In this document: positions 52,986 through 63,976 of the stretch, piece by piece | Numbering within the stretch: the stretch's first letter is position 1 | Layout of the letters: the number at the start of each line of letters is the position of its first letter | DNA from: Selaginella moellendorffii | Lineage: Eukaryota; Streptophyta; Lycopodiopsida; Selaginellales; Selaginellaceae | Assembly: GCF_000143415.4 (NCBI RefSeq) | Contig: NW_003314336.1 | Location: 658,853 to 722,852 of the forward strand | Length of the DNA: 64,000 nucleotides | Reading direction: 5' to 3' | Translations under genes and position numbers: made by a program | Notes under the pieces: generated by a model | The model's database searches: none | What the model was told of the DNA's origin: nothing | The model's input: the letters and a program-made list of their open reading frames with translations, nothing else

Positions 52986-54899
52986 TCAAGCTCCTGGTCC
53001 ATCTTCCACAGCCGTATACATCAAGGAGGCATTGGGCCCGTCACTCCGAGATAGTACACCTTTCAATTGGCTGACATAAAATACTGGATGAATTTTCACC
53101 CCAGCTGGCAGCCGCACCTGATAAGCCGCTTTACCAATGCGCTCCAGCACTTCATATGGACCAGCATATCGATGGGAAAGTTTATCACTCTTCCCTGTCC
53201 GTAAAGGCACCAAGGTGTTCCGCCGCTCACTTGACGGAAAGATCACTCGCACAAAGACGAGATCACCCACCTTATATTCCCGGAATTGGCGATGCTCATT
53301 AGCAAACTTCTCCGCTCTATCCTGAGCTGCTTGCAAATTCCGTTTGCATACCACCAGAATCTCATCAAGTTCTGTGGCCAGATCAGCTGCCTCGGAATCA
53401 AGCTTTTCTTGAACGTCCTTACTCAAATGCAATCCCAACTCCACCGCTGTTCGAGGATGCCTTCCAAACATCGCAAAGTAAGGACTGAGCTTGGTTCCAC
53501 TGTGTTGGCTATTGTTGTAAGCAAATTGCACCAATGGAAGATATAGATCCCACTGTCCTTGCCTTTGACCAATGCTACAACGTAGCATATCCTCCACCAC
53601 CTGATTCACACGCTCAGTTTGCCCATCCGTCTGAGGATGATCTCCACTCGAGAGTTTCAAAGTCACTTGCATAGCCTTTGCAAAACTTTTCCAAAATCCA
53701 CTGGTGAACTTTGAATCTCGATCACTAATGATGTCCTCCGGCAAACCAAAATCAGGAAAAACCTTCTCCAAGTAAACCGCAGCCAAGTCTGAGGCAGTGA
53801 CAGTCTTCCGAAGAGCCAACAACCGCACATACTTCGTCAACCGATCCACTATGACCCATACTTGCTCCTTTTGCCTCTGTGTTCGTGGCAAACAAGTGAT
53901 GAAGTCCATAGAGATACTACACCAACGGCTCTGAGGAATAGGTAAAGGTTGCAAAAGTCCCCCCGGCTTCTCCCGTGGCACCTTAACCCGCTGACAAAGC
54001 TCGCATGATTTACAATACTTGAGGATATCAGCCTTCATATTCCTCCAATAAAAGTTGCGCTTAATCAACTCATACGTCTTCTTCCCCCCAAAATGACCGG
54101 CCTCTGGACGATCATGATAGTGGAATAAAACTTGAGTAATTAACGCATCCACCCGTGGCAAATAGACACGGCCATTGTAGTAGAGAATCCCATCCACCAA
54201 TGAGAAAGGAGCTTCCATCTGGTCTCGCAAAGAGGCCACCTCAGCATCCTGAGCCTGAGCATGCTCAACCAACTGCCCAAACTCGCTGACCACCTTACTC
54301 AAATGATGACAAAATCGTGTTCGTAACATCGTCACATGACAAACATGAGATAAAGCATCCGNNNNNNNNNNNNNNNNNNNNNNNNNNNNNNNNNNNNNNN
54401 NNNNNNNNNNNNNNNNNNNNNNNNNNNNNNNNNNNNNNNNNNNNNNNNNNNNNNNNNNNNNNNNNNNNNNNNNNNNNNNNNNNNNNNNNNNNNNNNNNNN
54501 NNNNNNNNNNNNNNNNNNNNGATAGTGCCGCCACGTCCGCAAAGCATGAACAATAGAGAGTAACTCTTGCTCATATGTGGAATAGCGTTGCTCCGCAGAA
54601 TTCAAAGTTCGACTCTCATATGCAATAGGCTGTCCCTCTTGCATGAGAACTCCTCCCAGTGCATAACCACTCGCATCGCATGTCACCTCGTAAGGTTTCG
54701 ATGGATAAGCAATGCGAAGCACTGGAGCCTCAATCAACAATCGTTTCAGCGCCACAAAACTCTCCTCTTGTGGCGTCTTCCACTCGAATGGCACATTCTT
54801 GCGTAACAACCGCATCAATGGAATAGCCACCTCTGCAAACTTATGCTGGAAACGTCGGTAGTAACTAGCCATACCAAGAAAACTGCGCAACTCGGCCAC
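52986..54899 (-). CDS. Family C RNase H and integrase
   Basis: It starts inside the pol connection (AELRSFLGMASYYRRFQHKF). RNase H: VTCDASGYALGGVLMQEGQP and RYSTYEQELLSIVHALRTWR. An assembly gap (54362-54520) follows. Integrase: H-H-C-C in HFGGKKTYELIKRNFYW with CKSCELCQ, Asp in SISMDFITCLP, Asp in IISDRDSKFT and Glu in TDGQTERVNQ; then the C-terminal GPYEVLERIGKAAYQVRLP and HPVFYVSQLK domain typical of plant gypsy. No stops apart from the gap. The first codon is not a real start; it would be expressed only as part of a polyprotein. Confidence 0.85.
   Translation of the reverse strand: MAELRSFLGMASYYRRFQHKFAEVAIPLMRLLRKNVPFEWKTPQEESFVALKRLLIEAPVLRIAYPSKPYEVTCDASGYALGGVLMQEGQPIAYESRTLNSAEQRYSTYEQELLSIVHALRTWRHYXXXXXXXXXXXXXXXXXXXXXXXXXXXXXXXXXXXXXXXXXXXXXXXXXXXXXXDALSHVCHVTMLRTRFCHHLSKVVSEFGQLVEHAQAQDAEVASLRDQMEAPFSLVDGILYYNGRVYLPRVDALITQVLFHYHDRPEAGHFGGKKTYELIKRNFYWRNMKADILKYCKSCELCQRVKVPREKPGGLLQPLPIPQSRWCSISMDFITCLPRTQRQKEQVWVIVDRLTKYVRLLALRKTVTASDLAAVYLEKVFPDFGLPEDIISDRDSKFTSGFWKSFAKAMQVTLKLSSGDHPQTDGQTERVNQVVEDMLRCSIGQRQGQWDLYLPLVQFAYNNSQHSGTKLSPYFAMFGRHPRTAVELGLHLSKDVQEKLDSEAADLATELDEILVVCKRNLQAAQDRAEKFANEHRQFREYKVGDLVFVRVIFPSSERRNTLVPLRTGKSDKLSHRYAGPYEVLERIGKAAYQVRLPAGVKIHPVFYVSQLKGVLSRSDGPNASLMYTAVEDGPGA
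54362..54520. other. Assembly gap (159 N)
   Basis: Run of N between RNase H and integrase of the family C element. Confidence 1.
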
Positions 54900-55429
54900 T
54901 ACAAGTAACTTGAAAGTGCTTTTCCATTACGACAAGCCCGCTTCAAAGATGTAGCAGAGAGCATAACAACTGGTGGTTGAACGCCCTCGCCAAACCACAC
55001 ATCTTTAACGCCACCATACTCCAGCGAGATACGCTTAATGCTCCACTTTATCTCTGGATCCACCTTCACCAACCATGGCATCCCAAGAATGAGATCCACA
55101 CGATGGATATCTGCGAGATAAAAAGTCTCCACAAGTGTGGTTTTGCCAACCAACACTTCCAGCCCCTCGACACAAGCATCGAAATGCTGAGCAGAGGTAG
55201 CTGCACCTTCCACTGTGTATGGAAGAACTCCACGTGTGTTCAGGCGATGCTCCGCAACAAACTTTGCCGAAACAAAGTTGTCATCACTCCCACTATCCAG
55301 TAAAATCCGCACTGGATCGCCACGGAACACGCCCTCCAGCATTAAAGCTGATTCACGCGAATCCTCAAGCTCCATCTGTTCCACACACAGTGGAGCTGTC
55401 CGGTCCCCCAAGTCACGAACAAACAGCAA
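54899..55429 (-). CDS. Family C protease region
   Basis: The frame gives RILLDSGSDDNFVSAKFVAE (aspartic protease DSG), VDLILGMPWLVKVDPEIKWS and SATSLKRACRNGKA, then ends at TAG (54899) where RT should begin. It overlaps the end of gag in another frame by about 88 nt. It has no credible ATG for independent translation. Confidence 0.8.
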   Translation of the reverse strand: MLFVRDLGDRTAPLCVEQMELEDSRESALMLEGVFRGDPVRILLDSGSDDNFVSAKFVAEHRLNTRGVLPYTVEGAATSAQHFDACVEGLEVLVGKTTLVETFYLADIHRVDLILGMPWLVKVDPEIKWSIKRISLEYGGVKDVWFGEGVQPPVVMLSATSLKRACRNGKALSSYL

Positions 55430-56514
55430 GTAACTTGAAAGTGGTCGTTCTCGTCATCCTCACGCTGTAAAGCTTGCAACTTTTTAGTATCTGACTTACC
55501 GTGAGAAGATGATTGGCCATTCTTCTTGTCCTGCTGCTTGTTCTTCAACTGCGGACAATCAGCCTTGTAGTGTCCAAGTTCGCCGCAATGATGACAACCC
55601 TGTCTATAATTCTTCACAAAGAACTTCTGCTTCTTGGACCCCTTTGCATCTGAAGTAGTCACCACCGACTTCAACTTGTGATGTTTGTTCCCATCCTTGT
55701 GTCCACGGCGATCATCACGACGATTCTCGACAGAAGGACTCCGCGAACGCTTGCGAGACTTGTGCTTGTCATTGTCAAGGCGACGAGCCGCATCAAAGAG
55801 CTCCTCCAAACTCTTTGTAGGCTGAGAATGACGCAAGTGTTGCCGCATACTCTCACTATGGAGGCCATCAATGAAGTAGGATTTGTTCTGATCTGGATCC
55901 TTCGTTGGAACACGACTAATCAAGCGAGTAAGCTTCTCAATATAATCCCCGAGCGTCATTTTCCCTTGCTGAAAATGGCGAAGTTCTGTACGAGCATTCT
56001 CCACGTCGTAATGAGGGGCAAAACGTAAACGGAAAGCAGCCTCAAACTCATCCATGGTAGACACTGGTGGTTTCTTATCCGCAACACGGGACTCCTCAAG
56101 CCAATTCCACCATCGAAGACCCGCATCACGCAAAACCATCGGAATAGCCACTAAAGCCTCTGCATCTGGAGTTCCTCTAGCAGCCAAGAACTTCTTCACA
56201 TTGGCTAGCCAAGCGAGACACTCGTCCACACCACCATCACCGGAAAAGGTTGGAATCTTGAGTCGATCTACCAAAGAAGGCTTACTTGGAGCGCTACCCC
56301 GTCCAGCCTCGAGTGCCTCAACACGCCCACGCATGGTATCCATCATGCCATGCATCTCGTCTTGCATCTCTTGCTGATTTTTATTAAGGGCTCGCAGCTC
56401 ATGAACCACATCTTGAATGATCCAAATCTCCGCAGCTTCGTTGACACCATCGTCGGCACCACCGTCGGCACCACCATCGATGATAGGATTCCAGCGTTCA
56501 GCTTGGTCGGCCAT
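55342..56514 (-). CDS. Family C gag (390 aa)
   Basis: ATG at 56514 begins MADQAERWNP. Features: a coiled-coil-like stretch (about 30-70), the retrotransposon gag core (LKIPTFSGDGGVDECLAWLA, RWWNWLEESRV, LRHFQQGKMTLGDYIEKLTR), a basic KHKSRKRSRSPSVENRRDDR linker, and zinc knuckle CHHCGELGHYKADC near residue 320. The frame is open; its last about 30 residues, after HFQVTC, are probably off-frame relative to protease. Confidence 0.88.
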   Translation of the reverse strand: MADQAERWNPIIDGGADGGADDGVNEAAEIWIIQDVVHELRALNKNQQEMQDEMHGMMDTMRGRVEALEAGRGSAPSKPSLVDRLKIPTFSGDGGVDECLAWLANVKKFLAARGTPDAEALVAIPMVLRDAGLRWWNWLEESRVADKKPPVSTMDEFEAAFRLRFAPHYDVENARTELRHFQQGKMTLGDYIEKLTRLISRVPTKDPDQNKSYFIDGLHSESMRQHLRHSQPTKSLEELFDAARRLDNDKHKSRKRSRSPSVENRRDDRRGHKDGNKHHKLKSVVTTSDAKGSKKQKFFVKNYRQGCHHCGELGHYKADCPQLKNKQQDKKNGQSSSHGKSDTKKLQALQREDDENDHFQVTCCLFVTWGTGQLHCVWNRWSLRIRVNQL

Positions 56515-56537
56515 CGCAACCAATGCTCTGATACCAA

Positions 56538-56771
56538 TGTTATGATCCGGCGCAAAAAGACAAAGATCTAGTTGCCCTAGACTATGCTACGCCACCTCTT
56601 GAGGTTCCTCACCACCCAACCACCCCCGAGCTACCTCAAGAGCTCCACTGCGCCGCCGCTCCACTGTGAGCCCTAGGGTAGGTTTTTGTCTCTTACCCTA
56701 ACATGCCTTAATATACCCTTGAGCCTCCCTTTGACCGACGTTGACCACGTAGTCAAAGCTGGCGCCTAACA
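56538..56771 (-). repeat. Family C 5' LTR
   Basis: 234 bp, one difference from the other LTR (AAAAG versus AAGAG near the middle). Primer site immediately to its left on the plus strand. Confidence 0.92.
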
Positions 56772-56776
56772 ATTAG

Positions 56777-57990
56777 CAATTTGCTGTGCTCTTTTTATTT
56801 TATAGATTGGAAAAGAAAATCTCCCTGCTACAATGGAGTTCTCCAGCAGCTTAGCACCATATGAATATCCTTGATTGAATATAAAATAGAGCTGTTGTAT
56901 GGCGGCTTCTTGAATCGTTCCACCACCATAAATCTAAAAACCTAAAATTCAAAACACCCTCTCTAACAGTTTTACCACGTGTTCACATCCAAACTATCTA
57001 GCAGAAAAGAATCTAAATTGAATATGTTGCCCTTGCTTTTTTAAATATAAAAAGACTAACAAAGACCCCCATAGCATACCCATAGATCTTCTTTTCTAAT
57101 TTTACAGTGTTAGAAATTTTTATTGTATACAAGGTTAAATTTATCTAAAATTTGCTACTATCCATCTCCAAAGTAATGCACAACAATGCAATTAATGCAA
57201 TAAGATAATAATGCATATGTTTGTGTTTAGATAATAACACATCTGCAAACTTTCTGCCAAACTTTAAAAACAATTGAGTTTTACAAAAAACAAAGAATTA
57301 TTGACTACCTAAGTTTTGTAACTGGTTTGGTGAAGTTATAAATTTAATTGTGTACTGAGTTAACTTATTAATTATTGGTCATGTTTATAGCCATTTGCTA
57401 TATTATAAATATTATAATACCTTTACAATCCCAAATCTTGGTTACCTCGAAATATAAAAAATATTTCAAGAAAACATCACATAAGAGCAACTTTATATAT
57501 CCTCTTAAAATAATATGATCTTGTATCTTCTTTTTATTTATTTCATGAAATACTTAATGCACTACTTAATGGAATAATAAAATTTAAGGAATATAAAAAA
57601 AATATAAAAAATATAAAAAATTAGATCTAATATGATACTATAAACAAAAATAATATAATAATATTTAATATTTGTTTTATTAAATACATTATAATAACAT
57701 TACCAACATCTAATCCAAATATAAAAGCTTTTTGTGAAAGGAAATTATAAAACACATATAATTCACATTTTTACAGCTGGAGTTATATTAATTTTAAGAT
57801 GGGTGATGTAGAGAAAACTAATATTGAAGACTAAAAATGAGTTGGAAAATTATTCATACTTATAAAAATGCTAATATTTTGACATATCCTCATGAATTGC
57901 TTGTTTCAGACATATATATCACCAAATATTTCTCTAAATAGTAAAAAAATAAATTAATTTCCAATGTTATTACTAATATATATTTCAAAA
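56777..57990. repeat. AT-rich dispersed repeat, no gene
   Basis: 57075-57365 is homologous to 49255-49560, and 57750-57965 to 24890-25080 and 37975-38100. No coding frame. Confidence 0.55.
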
Positions 57991-57994
57991 GAGT

Positions 57995-58152
57995 AGCTCC
58001 AGTCCAAGATTCAATCTAAGACTAATTCCAAATACTAATATAGGTCGTGGGGTGAAAGCCCAAAGTGATTGTTTCCTAGGGGGGCTGTAGGGATTCTAAA
58101 AATATAGTAGGGATACGGAGGCTTAGGAACCAATCTTGAAAGAATTCCAAAC
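57995..58152 (+). repeat. Family B LTR fragment with conserved core
   Basis: Degenerate array end, GGGGTGAAAGCCCAAAGTG, G tract, ATAGTAGGGATACG, then AACCAATCTTGAA.., collinear with 1340-1500. Confidence 0.65.
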
Positions 58153-58161
58153 TATCGCAAA

Positions 58162-59161
58162 TGTGATTTTGGGTATCGAAAGTTATTTGTCGGCTAGTCC
58201 TTACGGACACTTTTCTTTATTATTATGACGGCAGGAAGGCGGTATTGCTAGACCCTTTATCAATCCCTTTTGTGCTAGTGGAGTTAACTGGGCATTTTGA
58301 GAGTACTTAGATTGGACGAATATAAGGAATGTCCTATTAGCTAAGTATACTTAGCTTAATAAGGAGTTTCCGTCTCATTATGTCTTGCACTAGTTAGTGA
58401 CAAGAACCCTCACGTATTGAGACTAATCCCTCAATAGTGCTAGATAATAACTTACCGTGTTAACACTCTCGCTATCATGCCTTTTGTGTTAGTCTCAATC
58501 CGGTCCTAAATGTTATTTATGGAAAGTGTCTAGATTTGCTTATTTGGCATATCTATAGAATGTAAAGATTATCTATAGATATGCCAAATAAGCAAACCTA
58601 GACACTTTCCTAGGGGGGGGGGGGAGGAGGGGGGGGGTTCCAAATGTATAGTAGGGATGGGTAAGTCGGGTATGGCTGACCAATTTGAGGCATAATCTAG
58701 CTTTTGTTTGTGTACTTGTCCTTATTCTGTGTCTGACTTGGGTTTAAGCCCAAGTTCCATACCATGCTAGTTGGTGGAGTATTTATATTCTTGTGTTAGG
58801 CCACCGATATGCTAAAATAGTGCTAAACTCCATTTGGCTCTATTTTGCATATTGGTTCTAGCATTAGGATGCTGGATGTTTTAAGACTGTTCCAAGTCGC
58901 TCTGTGCTTTTGTCCCTTCACTCCTTGGTTTAGGGAGTTGCTCTATGGTTCGGTTACATCATTCCTTGGCTCCATGCTTAAGAGTTTAGCTCCATATTTT
59001 CGTTCAATGGCCCAAAGCCTTGAAACTCGGGTCCGCACCATTGTCCTTTGGACACGTGGTATGTGGCACGTGGCATATGACACATGGCATATAGAGGGTT
59101 TAGGTTCTGCTTTATGGTTATCCTATGTTAAATCACCATAGGATAAAGGGTAAAAACCACA
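58162..59161 (+). repeat. Family E 5' LTR (about 1.0 kb)
   Basis: Ends TGTGATTTTGGG...AAACCACA. It is followed by TTTGGTATTAGAGG (59171-59184), an initiator-Met-like primer site with one change. It is homologous in inverted orientation to 62870-63976. It contains a long hairpin (58519-58610) and G tracts (58613-58637). A 98-codon frame within it has no family features. Confidence 0.65.
58519..58610. repeat. Near-perfect 90-nt hairpin
   Basis: GGAAAGTGTCTAGATTTGCT.. is followed after a spacer of about 10 nt by its near-exact complement ..AGCAAACCTAGACACTTTCC; arms of about 39 bp. The inverted LTR copy has only one arm (63556-63598), so the second arm arose here. Confidence 0.85.
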
Positions 59162-59184
59162 TACCCTATATTTGGTATTAGAGG

Positions 59185-62100
59185 ATACGTCTTAGTGAGT
59201 ACTATCCAATGAGATTGGGTAACTAGTCTTATTGCATACGCAAAGATGAAAACGATGATCTAAGTGGGTACACGTTTGGGTGCAAAGGCTTCACATTCGT
59301 TCCTTGGGTATGAATTTTAGTTACCTTTTTATACCATATTATATGAGCTTGCTCTTGGGCTCATAGGATGGATTGAGATGTTCTGTTTGCACGAGTTTGC
59401 ACTTAGGCTCATAAATGAGGCATATTAGCAACTCATGGTTACACTTTGAGTTGACAAGATGGGTTTATGGTGTACCATTTTGCACGAGTTTGTAGTTGGG
59501 CTTCTGAGTGAGGCATATTAGTAACTCAAGGTTGCACTTTGAGTTGGCAGGATTAATGTTAGCCTATTGATGGTTCAATGAGTTGTTCTATGTACCATGG
59601 GTAAAAGTAAACCTCCCTTTGTATGCTATGAGTGGCAAATAGGCTGATCCATAGCTGTTTAGCATGGCATTAGTACATCCTTCCTAAGCATGATTATAAA
59701 TGGATCAATCAAGACTGTAGGGATTAGTCTGTTATTTCAAGTAGTCATTGTTGTGCTCTCTTATAAACTTTTCTTGGATTATACTGAAAGCAATGGGAAC
59801 ACAAGTTTGAGGTTTTAGTCAAAGATAAGACTGAAAAGAGTCATTGGGGACAAAAGATCAGACACATAAATCATTTTTTCTACTAGTAGAGATGATTTGC
59901 AATAAGGTGTGACTCATTGCTTATGTTAACATTATGCAATCGAGAATCTCTATCTTGATACATGTTAGTTATAATGGTCTTACAAATGGTGAGTCATAGG
60001 ATGGATAGTAGTGAAGTGCTAAACCATTTTGTCTATGCTTGCTATTAGAGGCTTGAGTTACAATGCTCTTTCAGGAACCTTGCTATTGTTCCTTAAGTAG
60101 CTTAGTGTTTGACTACGTTTGAGTTTGGTTAGAAAAAGAGTGACATGAGCTTGTCTATGTTATGAACAAAAGTTGGTGATGTTCGGTGTTGTAAATTTCT
60201 ATCGATGGGGTGTGGTATTTATGTTGCATTTTGTCGAAAAAAATTGGCACTTGATACTCATGTAAACTTTTGGAGTAATGATATGGGTGTTGTTTGTGGT
60301 GTTGCTCAATTGATGATCAAGTCATTGTGACACTTATATTATATTCATATGATAATGAGCAATGTATTTACGAAGTTGCTTGGTTAAACAATGATCAACC
60401 CCAAAGTGGTTGATGGTGAAGCTAGTCTACTTCCATATAGTAGCATTGTAGTAGCTTTAACTAGATTCTCTATGGTGATTCATTATGCTAAATTTAAGTT
60501 GGTTCCTTGGTTTCTTGAGTTTGCCTATTGAGGTATTGGAAAAAGGTTGTAGCATTCATTTGCTATAGCTTATTGGTTGATTCGTTAGCACTTTGAGTAG
60601 ATTGTTAGATGGAATGTGTAGTTGGGGCATTGATATCACTAGCACTTGTGTTAGTAGAAGTGGCATTGTTATTTCGAGTGATGAAGAATTTTTATTAAAT
60701 ATTAATTTTCCATGTTATTTTTTTTATTAGTGTTTTGGCTTAACATTGGATCTTAAAGGTGATTAAAGAAGAGTGTTAGTGCAATATGGATATATAAAGA
60801 TATGGTCTTTGTGATCAAGCATTAGATGTTCATTTTGCATTTTTGCGCATGTCAGTATTGGATATTGGAAATATGGGCATGATGTTCGAGCATACTATGG
60901 GTCATGAAAATTGGTGTTGATGTGAACCTATGTGAAGTTATTAATAGGAGAAAGTTGGTTGAGTCTTGAAAGTTTGTATTCTTAGACTAAGAGTCATTCT
61001 TTTTCTAGGATGGAAAATTTTCCACAAATTTTCTTATGCTTTCTAATGGTTGATCTATTAATCACTTTGTTTGAAAATCATTCCATTTTCGTAAGCTAGT
61101 ACAAACTAGTGGAAGGATTAGAGTTGACTTTGGTTAGCTTAAACCTTAGTAAGTAGTTTGTATGATGTGGTCTGAAAGGGATGTTAACTTTTAAGGCCAA
61201 AGCAATTGAGTTGGATAGAGTCTGGAGTTAGTGTAAAAAAGTAGCCATTGGGCTTTTTCAAGAAGGGTAACCCTTGTGCCTTTCTTTTATAATGTTATGC
61301 TTGGTGGCAGGTTGCACCTTGCATTTTACTAGATTCTATGTGAGTAGTGAGCTCTCACTGATCTTGACTTGGTCTTAGTAGCCCTAGAGGATGGTGATGT
61401 CCAACTTAGTTGTTCTAAGTTGAGATATTAGTATCTGTATTATAGCTTTGTCTATGAGGAGGTTGTGTACCAATATGAGTCCATCTTATGGTTTTCACTT
61501 TAGTTTCGACTGAGTATTAATCATGTATAATTAGCTTCTTCAAGGCATATTTAGAGCTATTGACTAAATGCATTAGTGAGCTTATTGCAGTTGAGTTGGA
61601 TTTGAGTGGTCATTTAGGTCATGCTTGTCCATAAACCTTTACGTTGTATTTGAGGTATTACATTTATATTGGACAAGTATATGACTCAATGACGTGAGTT
61701 TAGTATTTGGATCTGGTAAAGGCAAGTTGAAGAGTGATTGTTGGTTGCTTTGCGACTAGTGATTGCTTGTAGATTTCAATTGTGGACTATTAACACTTAC
61801 TTTGCTCGATAATGATTTAGCAGTAATAAACTTGCTTTACTAGGTGGTGTTGCGGAGGATAGTGTCATTAAACTTACATAATCTTTCTATGTTGGCATGT
61901 TAACTCTACCTCTGTCGATACTATTTGGTTACGTTTAGTGCATAGTATTAGATTTTATTGAGTCTTGGATGTGGTGAATCACTCTTTGATAATGTGTTAC
62001 CTGAAACTGAGTATTGTTGAAGCATTGGTCTCAAATACTAACTAAGATATCTTTGACTTTAGTTGGCTTGGTTGTTAGAGAATTTTGAGTGGTGATTCAT

Positions 62101-62869
62101 TTTTGTTTTTTTCTAGCTTTGTTCTGGTGTTGATAATATTTAAGGAATGCCTTGTCATTGACAATATTGATGTTGAGATTCGAGTGAAATGAAGTGTCTC
62201 TCCATAGGATTGATATTGAGTTTTATTAGTCTCAATGCAAATAGTGTTGATACTTAGGCTATAACTTTGTGTTATTGGCATTTGTGCATTTGCTAGTTGG
62301 CAATTATATTAACCTTCAAACAAATTGAGTGGCAAGTTAAGTTAGTTGTGTTCTAGATGAGATTACTTAGTAGAAGTTGAGCTTTAACTTTTCCTTGAAA
62401 AGTAAGTTAGTTGTGGAATATGCTAGCTTTACGGGAGGAAGAGTTAGTGATCACTATTAGAATATTTGAATCTTTATTGAATTTAAGTTGGGATATATTG
62501 ATTATTAATGATTCTTCTTGTTCTTGTTATAAACTAAGTTACATCTTGTTATAAATGGATTCACAGAAGATCGTTTAATGATCACTTGTTGAGTATAGCT
62601 TTGTTGTGCTTAGCTTTTGAATTGATGCAAATATACACTTTTTTAGCTTTGCATTATGAAATTTAGCTTATGGATGTGTCGAATAGGATATTGTGGGTTG
62701 TACTATGATATCTTCTTTGGCATTGAAGTTAGTTCATGCAAAATTTGTAATCATTATTAAGCAAGATTTGGCTATAAAATTTTTTGAGCTTTTGATTTCT
62801 TGAGTTTTCATGCTTGTGGTCCATTTGTTTGAAGTTGTTGGAGAAGGCATTTTGGCTTATTATAGCACA
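59185..62869 (+). other. Non-coding interior following the family E LTR
   Basis: About 3.7 kb with no frame over about 70 codons on either strand and no gag or pol motif. The plus strand is T/G rich. It contains a two-copy tandem repeat of about 95 bp (TTTGCACGAGTTTG..GAGGCATATTAG..CACTTTGAGTTG at 59388-59460 and 59490-59552). It behaves like the interior of a large non-coding retrotransposon derivative or a heavily decayed element. Confidence 0.45.
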
Positions 62870-63976
62870 TGTGGTTTCACCGTTTATCCTATGGTGTTTT
62901 ACTATAGGATAACCACAAAGTGGAACCTAAACCCTCCATGTGCCACATGACACATGCCATGTGTCCAAAGAACAATGGTGTAGAACCCGAGTTTCAGGGC
63001 CTTAAGCCATTGAACGAAGGAACGGAGCCAAACTCCTAAATATGGAGCTAAAGAGTGTCGGAACCGGACCACAGAGCAACTCCCAAACATACAACCCAAG
63101 GAGCGAAGGGACAGGAGCACGGAGCGACTTGGAACAGTCCTAGAGCATCCAACTTCCTAATGCTAGGACCAGGATGCAAAATGAAGCTAAACGAAGTCTA
63201 ACACTATTTTAGCATATCAGTGGCCTAACGCGAGAATATGAGTACTCCACCAGCTGGAACTTGGGCTTAGACCCAAGCCGGATGCAGAACAAGGACAAGC
63301 ACGCAAATGGGAGCTAGACTATGCCTCAAGTTAGTCGGCCATGCCCGACCAACCCACTATCCCTACTATACATTGGGAACCCCCTATAGCCTTGCCCTTC
63401 TTGAGGAACACACGTTTTGGGCTTTCACCCCAAGCCTTCCTTAGTACTAGGAGTTAGTCTCTAGGACAAGCTCGAAACTTACTAAATATGGAATGTCTTT
63501 AGATTGTGAGTTTGGACATGGGATGAACACCATTATGTTCAGGACAATCTCTACATTCCGTGGATATGCCAAATGAGCAAATCTAGACACTTTCTATAAA
63601 TAACATTTGGGACCAAAATGAGACTAACATAAAGGTCATGATAGCGAGGGTGTTTGGTAGACACAGTAAGCTATCATTTAGCAATATTGAGGGACTAATC
63701 TCAATACACAAGGGTTGTCACTAGTAAGTGCAAGACATAATGAGATGGGAACTCCTTACCGGGCTAAGTATGTTTAGCTAATAATACATAGGAATTCCGT
63801 TCTTATGATTGTCCGGTCTAAATACATTCAAAATGCCCAATTAACTCCACTAGCACAAGAGGGACTGATAAAGGGTTCAGCAATATTGACCTCCTGCCAT
63901 TATGGTAGTAAGGAAAGAGTGTCCGTAAGGACTGGCTGACAAATAACTTTTGATACCCAAAGTCATATTCATGACA
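62870..63976 (-). repeat. Family E 3' LTR, inverted (about 1.1 kb)
   Basis: On the minus strand it starts TGTCATGAATATG at 63976, immediately after a purine tract (AAGGGGGGGAGAG, 63977-63990), and ends AAACCACA at 62870. A purine tract beside it marks a 3' LTR, so the body of that element lies beyond the right edge of the window. It contains the conserved core GGGGTGAAAGCCCAAAACGTG (63440 downwards) and ATGTATAGTAGGGATAGTG. Confidence 0.65.

Larger units (their letters stand above)
52678..56771 (-). mobile_element. Young Ty3/gypsy family C element lacking reverse transcriptase
   Basis: LTRs of 234 bp (52678-52911 and 56538-56771) differ at one base by eye. A perfect 5-bp target duplication ATTAG flanks it (52673-52677, 56772-56776). 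Read on the minus strand: 5' LTR, primer site TTGGTATCAGAG (initiator Met type, 56525-56536), gag, protease, RNase H, integrase, purine tract with seven G (52912-52922), 3' LTR. The frame passes from the end of protease straight to the RT connection (AELRSFLGMASYYRRF), so the RT fingers and palm with YxDD are missing. Length 4.1 kb against roughly 5 kb expected. Confidence 0.9.
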
